From: Sphingomonas sp. IC-11
GTDB lineage: Bacteria; Pseudomonadota; Alphaproteobacteria; Sphingomonadales; Sphingomonadaceae
DNA: 64,000 nt
Assembly: GCF_021043365.1 (NCBI RefSeq)
Contig: NZ_JAJNDU010000004.1
Span: forward strand, 186,001-250,000
Reading direction: 5' to 3'
The translations under genes were made by a program, and so were the position numbers. The notes beneath the pieces are model-generated. The model was not told the origin of the DNA, made no database searches, and saw nothing but the letters and a program-made list of their open reading frames with translations. Positions 14,382 through 22,898 of the stretch are shown here, in pieces (positions within the stretch are counted from its first letter, which is position 1; every line of letters begins with the position of its first letter).

Positions 14382-14789
14382 ATGGCCGACGTGACAATTG
14401 CGGGGCTCGCGCGCGAGGGCGGCGTCGGTGTAGAAACGGTCCGCTATTATCAGCGCAGAGGGTTGCTCGAGACGCCGGAGAGGCCTGAAGGATCGGGCTC
14501 GAATGGCGGTATTCGCCGCTACACAGCAGACGATGTTCGCCGGCTCCGGTTCATCCGATCGGCGCAGGCCGCAGGCTTCACGTTGGAGCAGATCGGAGAA
14601 CTGGTGGCGCTGGACGCGACCGACGATCGCGCTCGGGCACGCCAGCTTGCCAACGAGCGGATCGCGGCGCTGGATGCAAAGATCCAGGAGCTGAAGCGCG
14701 TCCGCGCATCACTCCAGCGGCTTGCTCATGAATGTGGGTCGGGCTCGGAAGGCCCCTGCCCCATTCTAACCGCGTTCGACGCCGACTGA
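14382..14789 (+). CDS. MerR-family regulator, mercury-type C-terminal Cys motif but first Cys missing
   Basis: 135 residues. HTH (TIAGLAREGGVGVETVRYY), wing (GIRRYTADDVRRLRFI) and dimer helix are intact. The C-terminal HECGSGSEGPCPIL resembles the two C-terminal mercury ligands of MerR (Cys-N8-Cys-P). The third MerR ligand, a Cys at the start of the dimer helix, is absent (LVALDATDDRARARQL). It starts at ATG 14382, just after the operator it probably binds. Because of the missing Cys, the effector may be a different thiophilic ion, or the site may use another residue. Confidence 0.88.
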   Translation: MADVTIAGLAREGGVGVETVRYYQRRGLLETPERPEGSGSNGGIRRYTADDVRRLRFIRSAQAAGFTLEQIGELVALDATDDRARARQLANERIAALDAKIQELKRVRASLQRLAHECGSGSEGPCPILTAFDAD

Positions 14790-14800
14790 TCCGGTCGGTG

Positions 14801-15379
14801 CTATACCCCTTCCGCGCTGATCGCCTCTTGTTCCGGCGCGGGAAGGTGGCGGTAGAGCGTCGGGACCGAGACGCCGATCGCCGGCGCGATCTCGCGCATC
14901 GGCATTCCGGAGGCCAGGAGCTTACGGGCCGCCTCGAGCCGCTTGGGCGTCATCACTGTCTTGCGGCCGCCTACCCTGCCCTCGCGCTTCGCCACCATCA
15001 GTGCGGCCGTCGTGCGCTCGCGGTTCAGGTCCCGCTCCATCTCCGCCATCGCCGCCATGATGTGGAAGACGAGCTTGCCGGCGGTGCCGGCGGTATCGAT
15101 GCCATCCGTCAGCGACCGGAAACCGATGCCCCGGTCCGCCAACTCCGCCGCAAGGTCGACCAGGCCTTTCATCGTTCGGCCGAGCCGGTCGAGCTTCCAG
15201 ACCACCAGCACGTCGCCGGCGCGAGCGTGTGACAGGGCTTCGGCCAAGCCGATCCGGTTCGCCTTCGCACCGCTCGCCTTGTCGCTGAAGGTCCGCTCAC
15301 ACCCCGCTTCACGCAGGGCGTCGAGCTGCGGCGTCAGATCCTGTTCGGGGGTCGACACCCGCGCGTAGCCGATCAGCAT
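14801..15379 (-). CDS. Serine recombinase (resolvase/invertase family, TnpR/Pin-like)
   Basis: 192 residues. The catalytic domain has the nucleophile Ser in GYARVSTPEQD, the conserved FSDKASG, DVLVVWKLDRLGRT and the LNRERT of the E helix. The C-terminal HTH (SGMPMREIAPAIGVSVPTLYRHLP) is complete. Such enzymes resolve Tn3-type cointegrates or invert short segments. No transposase is nearby, so this is a leftover or a stand-alone recombinase. It converges on the MerR gene, 11 bases from its stop, and lies beside truncated genes whose breakpoints it could have produced. Confidence 0.93.
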   Translation of the reverse strand: MLIGYARVSTPEQDLTPQLDALREAGCERTFSDKASGAKANRIGLAEALSHARAGDVLVVWKLDRLGRTMKGLVDLAAELADRGIGFRSLTDGIDTAGTAGKLVFHIMAAMAEMERDLNRERTTAALMVAKREGRVGGRKTVMTPKRLEAARKLLASGMPMREIAPAIGVSVPTLYRHLPAPEQEAISAEGV

Positions 15380-15547
15380 GGCACCTTCTCAAAACTCATC
15401 TCACGTGCCTAACACGACCGATCGCAATCGAGAATGTGTTTTGATACACGCGCCACGCCTGCTAGACGTTCTCACATGGCTGCGGATCAAAATCGATCGT
15501 TTGCGAGACAACTCTGAACTGGTGTCACTCGCCACCGCCGGTCGCCA

Positions 15548-16201
15548 CTACATGTAGAAGCGGTACGACGGGTTCGGCCGATAACCTTCCGGGAACTCAA
15601 CCATGAGTTGTCCGACCTTCTTCGCGAACGAGAGGGTCACTGGATAGCGCGACATGCCTTCGCTGCTGTTCCAATTGATCTTGGAAAGGGCGAGGATCTC
15701 CACGGCACGCTGACGAAGATCCGTTGCGTTCGCCGCCCCGATCTCGATCGGAGCGGGAATGTGCGGGCCCGGATATTCGCTCCACCAGGGCACGAAGCCG
15801 CTGGTGAAGAGGAAAGTTTCGTCTCCGACGATGCAGAGCGTGCCACGCCAAGGCTCCTCATGTCCCTTTCGGATGAGGCGGAACGGCGTGGGCCGGATCC
15901 AGACCAGATCGCAACTCGGCACGGCTCCACGTGCGCCCTCTAGGAAACCTTCCACTTCCTCCGGTTGATATCGCGACGTCTTATGAAGGACGAGGCGGTC
16001 GGGAGTCACGCCCGCGACGTTGCGGTACTCCTCGATGACCTCAGCGATGATTCCACGCGCCTGCTCAGCGTTGAGGTACGGTTGTCGATCGCGCCGCTGA
16101 TCCTGATCGATCGTCGCCCCACTTAGGGCGAACGGCTCGACCTCAGACGCGACCGCCTGCGCTAGGCTGGCATAGATCAGGCTGCCGGAGCGCTGTCGTA
16201 G
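15548..16201 (-). pseudogene. Truncated PIWI domain of a prokaryotic Argonaute
   Basis: The last 217 residues of the open frame (which itself extends to 16333) match the C-terminal half of a PIWI domain in order: LIYASLAQAVASEVEPFALSG, the nucleic-acid-binding LVLHKTSRYQPEEVEGF, RGTLCIVGDETFLFTSG, YPGPHIPAPIEIG, EILALSKINWNSS and the typical end SYRFYM. The MID domain and first catalytic Asp region are missing. Upstream of about 16201 the frame is only the antisense of a traH fragment, so the break is at a recombination junction. Argonautes bind guide-target duplexes in defence against plasmids and phages; this copy should be non-functional. Confidence 0.7.
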
Positions 16202-16202
16202 C

Positions 16203-16690
16203 GCAGCACGCGCGGCTTGCTCGCTGAGCCTCGTCGGCGCCGTCGTGCCGCTGGTGCTTCCGGCTGCCCCCGCGGCTGCCGACGTCGGTGGCGCGATGGA
16301 CAAGTTCGTGGCCGAAGCGGGCGGTGCCGCCAACGTGACGGGCCCGAGCGCCTTTCAGGGCCAGTCGGCAGGCTATTACAGCCTCGGCAACGTCTGGACG
16401 CGCTTTCCCCAGAAGACGACCAACCTTGCCAACCTGCAGCTGCCCTCGGCCCGTGCCGGCTGTGGCGGCATCGACCTGTTCGCGGGCAGCTTCAGCTTCA
16501 TCAACTCGAGCGAGATCGTCGCCATGCTGAAGGCGGTCGCGAACAATGCGGTCGGCTTCGCCTTCAAGCTCGCGATCGATACTGTCTGCCCCGAATGCTC
16601 GAAGGTCATGGATGAGTTCGCCCAGAAGGCGCAGCTCATGAACAACCTCAACATCTCGAGCTGCGAGGCCGCGCAGGCGCTGGTCGGGTC
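16203..16690 (+). pseudogene. traH: Fragment of TraH (F-type conjugative pilus assembly)
   Basis: The plus frame encodes a signal-peptide end (LSLVGAVVPLVLPAAPAAAD), then DVGGAMDKFVAEAGGAANVTGPSAFQGQ and SAGYYSLGNVWTRFP, RAGCGGIDLFAGSFSFINSSEIVAML, VCPECSKVMDEFAQKAQLMNNLNISSCEAAQALVG. This is the N-terminal third of TraH, which helps assemble F-type pili in the periplasm. It lacks a proper start: the left part joins the PIWI fragment near 16201 and the right part runs into the antisense of traN near 16690. The gene normally has about 450 residues. Confidence 0.8.
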
Positions 16691-18406
16691 GGTGTGGCCG
16701 ATCTTCTGCTGCAGGGTGGCGACAGTGCCGAGCTCATCGGGGAGCTTGGCCGCGTCCTGGAACTCGGCATAGACTTCGGCGAAGTCCATGCGGCTGAGGT
16801 CGAGCCGGGCGAACTCGTCGATGGTGAAGCCTTGGCAGCTCTCCTTCTTCGGACTGCCCCACGGCTTGTTGATCTGGGCCCTGCCCTGCTCCTGCAGGAT
16901 GCGGCTGAGCTTGGACTCGAAGCAGCAATAGGTCTTCTTTTTGGTGACGCAGATTCCGAAGACGCTGTCCGAGCAGTAGCTGCCGACATAGTGGCAGAGA
17001 CCCTGGGCGTCGCGCTGGTGGAGCAGGACCTCCTCGCGATCGCAGCCAAGCGTCACCAGCAGCTGCGAATAAGGGATCAGCGGGAAGGCCTTGCCCGCAC
17101 AGCAGTTCAGAATGCCGAACACCTTGGAGTGGCAGGTGTCGCGCTCACCCTTGAACAGCGTCAGCTTGGCGGGATCGAACTCCTTGCCGGCTTGACCCGC
17201 GGCATTGAGCGCTACCGCGGCGTCCTTGAACTCGTCATTCGGCTGGCGGTCGATCGTCTCGCACTCGCCGTTGACGCAGTAGATGTCGCCATCGCAGACA
17301 TATTGCTTGGCTGGCGTCGGCCCGCCCGGGATTGTGCAGCTGTAGATCCGCTCGCGGGTTGGGCACGGCGTCTCGTCAGTGAGGCACTCCTCGCGCGCGA
17401 ACCGGCAGTCCTTGTTCGCCTCAAGCGCATCGCAGTTCTGCGCCGGTACGGCCTTGTGGCAGTCGTAGGTCCGCTGCCACGCCCAGCACGGCTTCGTCAC
17501 CGAGACGCCATCGATCACTCGGGTCACCGGATCGCTCGAGGTGCAGGTCTCCACCGTGCTCGCGCAGCCGCTGTCGCCGGCGAGGCTCGCGCAGGCGCCC
17601 TCGTCGCGGCGCTCGGCGACGCTGCTCTGGGTCTCGGTGCCACGGAGCGTGGCGCCAGGCACGGGCGCGTCGCAGAGCAGCTCCTCGACCGGCTCGCCGG
17701 GCTCGGTGCAATATTGGTAGGGCGGCTTGCTGTAGCCTTGAAGGCAGCGACCTTCGTGCGAGCCGGTGCGCTGGCACGACGCCTGCTCGAACAGGCTGCA
17801 ATCATCGACGCGGTTGAAGCCAGCGTTGAACGCGCTGCACCAGTAGCGATAGCCGGTCTTCTTGATCACAGAAACGACCAGCGGGATCGTGCAGCTCGCC
17901 GTCCGCTGTTTCAGCGCGACCCCGTCGTTGCAGGTCGCCTCATAGGTCCCGCTGGCACCGGTCGAGGGCGGCAGCTCGCGGCAGCTGCCCTGGCCGCCGG
18001 CGACGCTCATGCCGCTGACATAGGTGGCGGGATCGTCGGAGATGGCGCGTCCGCGGGCGATCGTCGCCTCGATGTCCTCGACTGCGACGCGCGGCCGGCG
18101 GTCGAGGGAGGAGCGGACGGTGGCATAGCCCTCGTTGCTCGACACCGCCGAGGCCGCCTGGGCGGCGATCGCATCGGGATCGTCGAATAGCGCCGATTGC
18201 GAGGGCGTACCGGCGAAGCCCGGTATGCGATCGGCAGTGGGCGCCGGCTTGGCCGCGTCCTGCGCCTTGCCGAGCGCATCGCTGCCGAACGCTTTGCCGT
18301 CGGCGCGTGCAGCTTCGGTCTGGCTCTGGCCGAGCGCCCCGCCTGCACCGAGGCCGGCGGCGAACAGGGCGAGCGCGAGCCCCAGGCTGGTGCGGGCCGG
18401 GCTCAC
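16376..18406 (-). CDS. traN: TraN-like mating-pair stabilisation protein, 3' end rearranged
   Basis: About 570 of the 676 residues are TraN-like: a signal peptide (SLGLALALFAAGLGAGGALG) and a very Cys-rich body (for example CRELPPSTGASGTYEATCNDG, CDGDIYCVNGECE, CHSKVFGILNCCAGKA), ending near KIGHTDPTSACA. TraN is the outer-membrane adhesin that recognises recipient cells in F-type conjugation. The last 100 or so residues are the complement of the traH fragment and are not TraN. The GTG at 18406 overlaps the trbC TGA (GTGA), so the original operon order trbC-traN is preserved here. Confidence 0.8.
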   Translation of the reverse strand: MSPARTSLGLALALFAAGLGAGGALGQSQTEAARADGKAFGSDALGKAQDAAKPAPTADRIPGFAGTPSQSALFDDPDAIAAQAASAVSSNEGYATVRSSLDRRPRVAVEDIEATIARGRAISDDPATYVSGMSVAGGQGSCRELPPSTGASGTYEATCNDGVALKQRTASCTIPLVVSVIKKTGYRYWCSAFNAGFNRVDDCSLFEQASCQRTGSHEGRCLQGYSKPPYQYCTEPGEPVEELLCDAPVPGATLRGTETQSSVAERRDEGACASLAGDSGCASTVETCTSSDPVTRVIDGVSVTKPCWAWQRTYDCHKAVPAQNCDALEANKDCRFAREECLTDETPCPTRERIYSCTIPGGPTPAKQYVCDGDIYCVNGECETIDRQPNDEFKDAAVALNAAGQAGKEFDPAKLTLFKGERDTCHSKVFGILNCCAGKAFPLIPYSQLLVTLGCDREEVLLHQRDAQGLCHYVGSYCSDSVFGICVTKKKTYCCFESKLSRILQEQGRAQINKPWGSPKKESCQGFTIDEFARLDLSRMDFAEVYAEFQDAAKLPDELGTVATLQQKIGHTDPTSACAASQLEMLRLFMSCAFWANSSMTFEHSGQTVSIASLKAKPTALFATAFSMATISLELMKLKLPANRSMPPQPARAEGSCRLARLVVFWGKRVQTLPRL

Positions 18407-19155
18407 TGCGCCTCTCCCAGCCGGGCACGATAGAGCGCCGCGACGCGAGCACCGGGACCATCGCCGCGGGCAAAGGTGTCGAGCGCGTGTGCGAGCGTGA
18501 CATTGCCGTCGATGCGGTCATGCGGCGGCAGCGTCGTGCGGCAGTCGAACCCGTCACACAGGTCGAAGTCGGTGGCGGTCACGACATAAGCCGGCACGGC
18601 CTCGACCTCGAAGGCACGGAACAGCCGCGGGTCGATGCCCACCGCCGCCTTGACCTCCCCGGGCGGCAGCACCTTCGCAAGCGCGGTCGTGAACGTCCTG
18701 GCCGAGTTGCCGGGCAAGCCGCGGAACACGACCACGCCGCCTGCCCTGCTGACGTCCGCGATCATCGCCTTGAGCGAAGCGGACGGCATCGACAGGCTGG
18801 CGAACGCGACCAGCCGCGGCGCGTCCTCCGGTTCCATCTGCTTGCCCGAAGCGGCGACCATCCCGTCGAAGTCGAAGGTCGCGGCCGGATCACCGCTGGT
18901 CTTGGTCGAGGCGTAGCGGGTGGCGGCAGCGCGGGCCGAGGCCGCATTGTCGGCGGCTTCCCGGCGGAGCGCCTCGCCGCGCCGGGCGACGACGTTGGTG
19001 AGCGCTTCGGCTTCCTGCGGCGACAGCTTAGCCCGCGCGCGCACCTTGGCGAGGTCGAGGCCGTCGACGGTCTGGGCGCCGGAGGCGGCGGCGAGGCCGA
19101 GCAGCAAGCCGGTAAAGGCGGCGGTGCCGGCGATAAGTGGGAGACGGCGCCGCAT
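18403..19155 (-). CDS. trbC: TrbC-type pilin assembly protein of F-type conjugation
   Basis: 250 residues with a signal peptide (LPLIAGTAAFTGLLLGLAAASGAQ) and the TrbC thioredoxin-like domain (VAFASLSMPSASLKAMIADVSRAGGVVVFRGLPGN and AVGIDPRLFRAFEVEAVPAYVV). It processes or stabilises pilin in the periplasm. The ATG at 19155 overlaps the traU stop (ATGA); the open frame continues upstream to 19635 only as traU antisense/alternate frame. It appears intact, unlike its neighbours. The traU-trbC-traN order is the standard one for F-type clusters. Confidence 0.85.
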   Translation of the reverse strand: MRRRLPLIAGTAAFTGLLLGLAAASGAQTVDGLDLAKVRARAKLSPQEAEALTNVVARRGEALRREAADNAASARAAATRYASTKTSGDPAATFDFDGMVAASGKQMEPEDAPRLVAFASLSMPSASLKAMIADVSRAGGVVVFRGLPGNSARTFTTALAKVLPPGEVKAAVGIDPRLFRAFEVEAVPAYVVTATDFDLCDGFDCRTTLPPHDRIDGNVTLAHALDTFARGDGPGARVAALYRARLGEAQ

Positions 19156-19592
19156 CACAGCACGCAACAGTTGCGTTTGCGCCAGACGAGATAGCCCATA
19201 TCTTCTCCGATCGCGGGATAGACCTGGCCGGCCGACATGAAGGTGGTCGACGCGCCGATTGGCGCGCAGGCGTAGCGCCCGCCGGTCTGCGGATTGGGGT
19301 TGGTGGCCTGGAAGCGATATTGCTGCTTCCGCATCACCGGCATGAGGTAGCTGCCGCACAGACCCTTGCTGCCCATCGTGCCCCAGGCGACGAGCTCGCG
19401 GTGGAGCTTGTAGGCAAAGCGGGCGAGCGCGAGCCGCGAGGCCTGCACATGGCCGATCGAAGCGGCGACGTTGCCGTTCAGGGGATACATCGTGCCCTGG
19501 CAGCCGGCGCACCAGAACAGAGGATCGGTCGGCAGCTTGGCGGTGGCCGCGACGCAGTCGGCGGCGCAGGCCGCGAGCGCCAGCGGGTTTCC
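19155..19592 (-). pseudogene. traU: TraU 3' fragment
   Basis: The last 145 residues of TraU are readable: NPLALAACAADCVAATAKL, DPLFWCAGCQGTMYPLNGNV, HVQASRLALARFAYKLHRE, LMPVMRKQQYRFQ, ending VWRKRNCCVL. The first half of the gene (normally about 330 residues) is missing; upstream of about 19592 this frame carries no TraU-like sequence and the traC-like fragment occupies another frame. TraU is a periplasmic pilus assembly protein. The fragment keeps the ATGA overlap with trbC. Confidence 0.75.
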
Positions 19593-20040
19593 TCGACGGT
19601 GAGCTCGATATCGCGGCGGATCGCCTGGTGGGCAATCGGGTCGAGCGGGTTGTAGTCGACCGCGTCGTCGCCGCTCGCCGTGGTCGGCGAGGTCAGGTCG
19701 TCGACGAACGCGATCAGTTCGACGGGCCCGATGTCGAGCGCCGGCACGTCGAGCGAGCGCAGCACGCCGACAAGGCTCTCGCGGACCGCGATGAGCTCGT
19801 CCTTGGTGGTGCTGCCGCTCGAAGGCACGCCGACCGAGACGAGCAGCTGGTGATGGCGGGCATGGAAGGGCGCGCCGCCTGACCCGCTGGTCCAGACGAG
19901 GTCGTAAAGGCACTGGGTGCGCGCTCGCGCGATCTGCTCGTAGACGCCACCTCGGGCATAGCGGGGCGCACCGGAAGCAGCGAAGGAACGGCTCGCCGAG
20001 TTCGTCCTAGAGCGAAAGGCGAAGCGGTCGGCGCTCGTCA
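19590..20040 (-). pseudogene. traC: Internal fragment of a TraC-like (VirB4-class) conjugation ATPase
   Basis: The minus frame 19478-20062 reads GGVYEQIARARTQCLYDLVWTS, PFHARHHQLLVSVGVP, VRESLVGVLRSLDVPALDIGP, VELIAFVDDLTSP and DYNPLDPIAHQAIRRDIEL. This resembles the region ahead of the Walker motifs in F-type TraC. It stops at the junction with traU (shared bases GAGGAAACCCGCTGG) and has no start or ATPase motifs. The genes normally between traC and traU (trbI, traW) are gone, so an internal deletion joined the two. Confidence 0.6.
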
Positions 20041-20051
20041 GTTCAGCACCC

Positions 20052-21131
20052 GTGCCCCCCACCGAGGTCCTGCTGCAGGAGGTGATCGCCCAATGGCTTG
20101 AGCGTCATGTATCCGAGCTGTCAGATGGCCGCCGCTATGCGGACTCGGTGCTGAATTGGGAGCGCTTCTGGGATCAACTCAGACGGCAGAACCAGCTACC
20201 CGACCCGCTTGTCGTGAGCGCCATCAACGGTCGCATCGTCGACGCCTTCATCGGCTTCCGGCGAGCCGAAGGTGCAACGCCGCCGACGATCAGTCGTGAT
20301 CTCGCTGCGCTGCGAGGCCCAATCAACTGGGCGCTGAAGGAGGAGATCATCACGTCGGCCCCGCGCGTCAAAGACGTGAAAGGTAAGGACGCCCGCAAGG
20401 AGCTGGAATGGTCGCCCGAGCAGGTCGCAGTCATTCTTGAGGCAGCATGGGCGAACGAGGCTCGACGCCACGTGCACCTGTTCACGCTCATCCACTGCAG
20501 CACGCACGGCCGGACGGAAGCCATCGTCGAGCTCGATGCAGACGCGCAGATCAGGGATGGGCTGATCTACTTTAACCGGCCCGGACGCGTGCAAACCCGG
20601 AAGCGGCGATCGATCGTGCCGATCTGCCCTACCCTCGCGCCGTGGCTAGAGGGTGTGAAGGGGAAGGTGATCAGATACCGTGTCCCCACGTCGGAGGGTA
20701 CCCGTGCTGCTGGCGCCCCAGAGTTCTACGAGCGGCCGACCAACGAGATCCGGAACGCCTTCAGGGGCGTGCTGCTGGACGCGCATGCTCGCCGACCGGA
20801 TCTCGGCTTCGCCAAGCAAGCCGTGGATGATGACGGTCGGAAGGTATGGCTGCCGCCGCGCGTGAAGCTTGGTGATCAGGAGCGGCGACCGAAGCTGCAA
20901 GCAATCGGTTCGCCCAACACATTGCGGCATACGATCCACACGTGGCATCAGCGACAGGGTGTACCCCAAGCGCAGATCGACGCAGCTGCGGGTCACTCCA
21001 GCGAGCAGGGGTCCGGAGCAAACTACACGCACATGCGACCCGAGTACCTGCAAGAGTTCATCGCATCGACAGAGGTTTTCTGGCGTGCCGTCGACGAACA
21101 CACGAGTGTGCATCGTCCTCATCCTACATGA
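20052..21131 (+). CDS. Tyrosine recombinase (phage-integrase family)
   Basis: About 359 residues. An N-terminal SAM-like arm-binding domain (VIAQWLERHVSELSDGRRYAD, TISRDLAALRGPINWALKE) precedes the catalytic domain: HGRTEAIVELD holds the first Arg, TLRHTIHTWHQRQGV the HxxR-type box (R and H), GHSSEQGSGANYTHM the final His and the nucleophile Tyr. It begins with a GTG at 20052 close to the traC junction, so the true N-terminus could have been lost or may be slightly different. It may have mobilised the whole accessory block. It is oriented away from the tra fragments. Confidence 0.88.
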   Translation: MPPTEVLLQEVIAQWLERHVSELSDGRRYADSVLNWERFWDQLRRQNQLPDPLVVSAINGRIVDAFIGFRRAEGATPPTISRDLAALRGPINWALKEEIITSAPRVKDVKGKDARKELEWSPEQVAVILEAAWANEARRHVHLFTLIHCSTHGRTEAIVELDADAQIRDGLIYFNRPGRVQTRKRRSIVPICPTLAPWLEGVKGKVIRYRVPTSEGTRAAGAPEFYERPTNEIRNAFRGVLLDAHARRPDLGFAKQAVDDDGRKVWLPPRVKLGDQERRPKLQAIGSPNTLRHTIHTWHQRQGVPQAQIDAAAGHSSEQGSGANYTHMRPEYLQEFIASTEVFWRAVDEHTSVHRPHPT

Positions 21132-21578
21132 ATGGCCGCCACCCTGCACCGATATGCTTTATAATTGCGACCAGAATAGTGGTACCTCACTCAGATAAGT
21201 AGACAATACTCCGTCCAACCCGCCTTCTCATATTATCTCTGCCTCAGTGGAATATATCAGGCGATCACGACACAAGCAATGCTGCACCTTTGCCTTTTCA
21301 CTCAACGCAACAGCGCGCGCACCCATCTCTCTGGCATCCAGGTACTAACTCGTCGCTAATGTGTCGAACATACGTCTCATCTGTTCCGGTCAAAGTAACA
21401 AGTGGGAGCAGAGGAGATTGGACGCACCGCACACACGTGCAGCTCCGAAAAGTGTTCGGACAAAGTCGGTTCGCCATGCCGAGACAACGAAGAACTGCCG
21501 CGCAGCGGACTACGTCCCGCTCCCGCATGAACAATCTGGGCTTTCCCAAGCGCCAAGCGTGGCGCTTAGCGGACGGGG
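21132..21578. other. Non-coding stretch of lower GC after the integrase
   Basis: 447 bases with no frame that looks like a gene. The first 170 bases are visibly richer in A+T (around 21170-21270) than the surroundings, which suggests foreign or decayed DNA or an attachment region. I found no clear inverted repeat or tRNA piece. Confidence 0.5.
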
Positions 21579-22898
21579 CTAGCTGGTTCTGCGTTCGTCT
21601 GGCAATTGCTTACGTTGCCGCGAAGAGACCTTGTAGATGATCGTGCCAATGGCGACAATGGCCGCCGCGATCATCATCTGGCCAAGCTTAGAATGCATCA
21701 TAAGCCAAAGGGTCAGGACAAAGCCAAATATGGGGATGGTTAACCTGCCGGGCAAACGGAACTGCCCCGCCTGCTCGGGTAGAGTGCGCTCAATTATTGG
21801 AACCGCGGCTATGCAGAGTGCATAGGTGATAAGCCGAACAAACGTGCTCAGCGCAATTAGCCAAACAAAATGTTGTCCGACCGCTAGGGCGACACTGAAG
21901 ATGCCGCAGAAGAGGATGGAGTTAACCGGTGCGCCATTTCTCTCGCTGACCCGCCCGAACCAGGCCGGCAGGCTTCCATCCCGCGCCAAGGCGAAAGTTA
22001 GCCGGGGCGCCGTGATGAAGGAAGTGAGGCTGCCGCCGCCAACAGAGAACACAACGCCCATTCCGAGAAGGACGGCACCGGCCGGGCCCATCAGCCGCCT
22101 CGCGATATCGATCAATGGTGCATCGCTGCCGCCGAGGTCGGGCCCGACCGAGACGACGACAAGCTGGATGATCGTATAGCAAAGAGCGACCGCCAGCACC
22201 GTGCCGACCAGAGCCTTGGGAATGGCGGACCGCGCGTTCCGGGTTTCGCCGGCATTGATCAGGCTGAATTCGAACCCGATGAACGCATACATGAGGACGA
22301 GCATCGTCTCGCCCAGAGCGCCGCTGCCGATGACCGGAGCGCCGGCGACAAGGCCCCACTCCACAGACGGTAGACCGATGAGCATCAACAGCACGAGCGG
22401 CGCGAGCTTGAGCACGCTGATGAGGTACACCGCGGCCATTCCCGCCCGCACGCCAGCGGCGTTCAGCACGGTGACGAGAAGGACATAGGCGCAGACGCCG
22501 AGTGCCCTCGGCAGCCCGCTTCCAAGCGGCGCCCACAGGCCTGCAGCATAGCTGACGATCAGATTGGCGCTCGCGGCGATGGCGGCGACACGGCTCACGT
22601 AAATGAGCAGGCCCGTCTGGAACCCGACAAAGGCGCCAAAGGCGTGCGTCGTGTAGACGGTCGGGCCGCCGGTGATGTCAAAGAAGCTCGCGGCCCTCGC
22701 CAGAGACAGCGCAACCGAGAGGATGAGGATCCCGCACAGCAGGAACACCCAGGCGCTGAAATAGCCTGCCTGGGCGATCGCCACGGCGGGCAGCGCAAAA
22801 ATGCCCGATCCGATGATGCCGTTCATCGCAATCGTCGCGACGCCGAGCCGCCCGATCTCGCGGCGGAGCAGCGACTCCTGGGTGCGGGGCTCCGTCAC
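21579..22898 (-). CDS. APC-family amino-acid permease
   Basis: 439 residues, about twelve membrane helices. The first-helix signature IAMNGIIGSGIFALPAVAI matches APC-superfamily substrate-site helices (GSGIF). GEXRNARSAIPKALVGT (helix 6-7 loop, here INAGETRNARSAI) is also typical. It starts at a GTG overlapping the stop of the PLP enzyme gene upstream (GTGA), so they are one transcript. Likely role: uptake or export of the amino acid handled by the two neighbouring PLP enzymes; the substrate cannot be read from sequence. Confidence 0.9.
   Translation of the reverse strand: MTEPRTQESLLRREIGRLGVATIAMNGIIGSGIFALPAVAIAQAGYFSAWVFLLCGILILSVALSLARAASFFDITGGPTVYTTHAFGAFVGFQTGLLIYVSRVAAIAASANLIVSYAAGLWAPLGSGLPRALGVCAYVLLVTVLNAAGVRAGMAAVYLISVLKLAPLVLLMLIGLPSVEWGLVAGAPVIGSGALGETMLVLMYAFIGFEFSLINAGETRNARSAIPKALVGTVLAVALCYTIIQLVVVSVGPDLGGSDAPLIDIARRLMGPAGAVLLGMGVVFSVGGGSLTSFITAPRLTFALARDGSLPAWFGRVSERNGAPVNSILFCGIFSVALAVGQHFVWLIALSTFVRLITYALCIAAVPIIERTLPEQAGQFRLPGRLTIPIFGFVLTLWLMMHSKLGQMMIAAAIVAIGTIIYKVSSRQRKQLPDERRTS

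Noticed and set aside
15380..15547. Resolution (res) site for the serine resolvase
   Set aside because: The short intergenic stretch was inspected, but I could not find the three inverted-repeat subsites that would define a res site.
19478..19635. Longer trbC and traU frames extending to 19635 and 19913
   Set aside because: The added residues are other frames of traU/traC fragments; overlaps at 19155 (ATGA) define the real ends.
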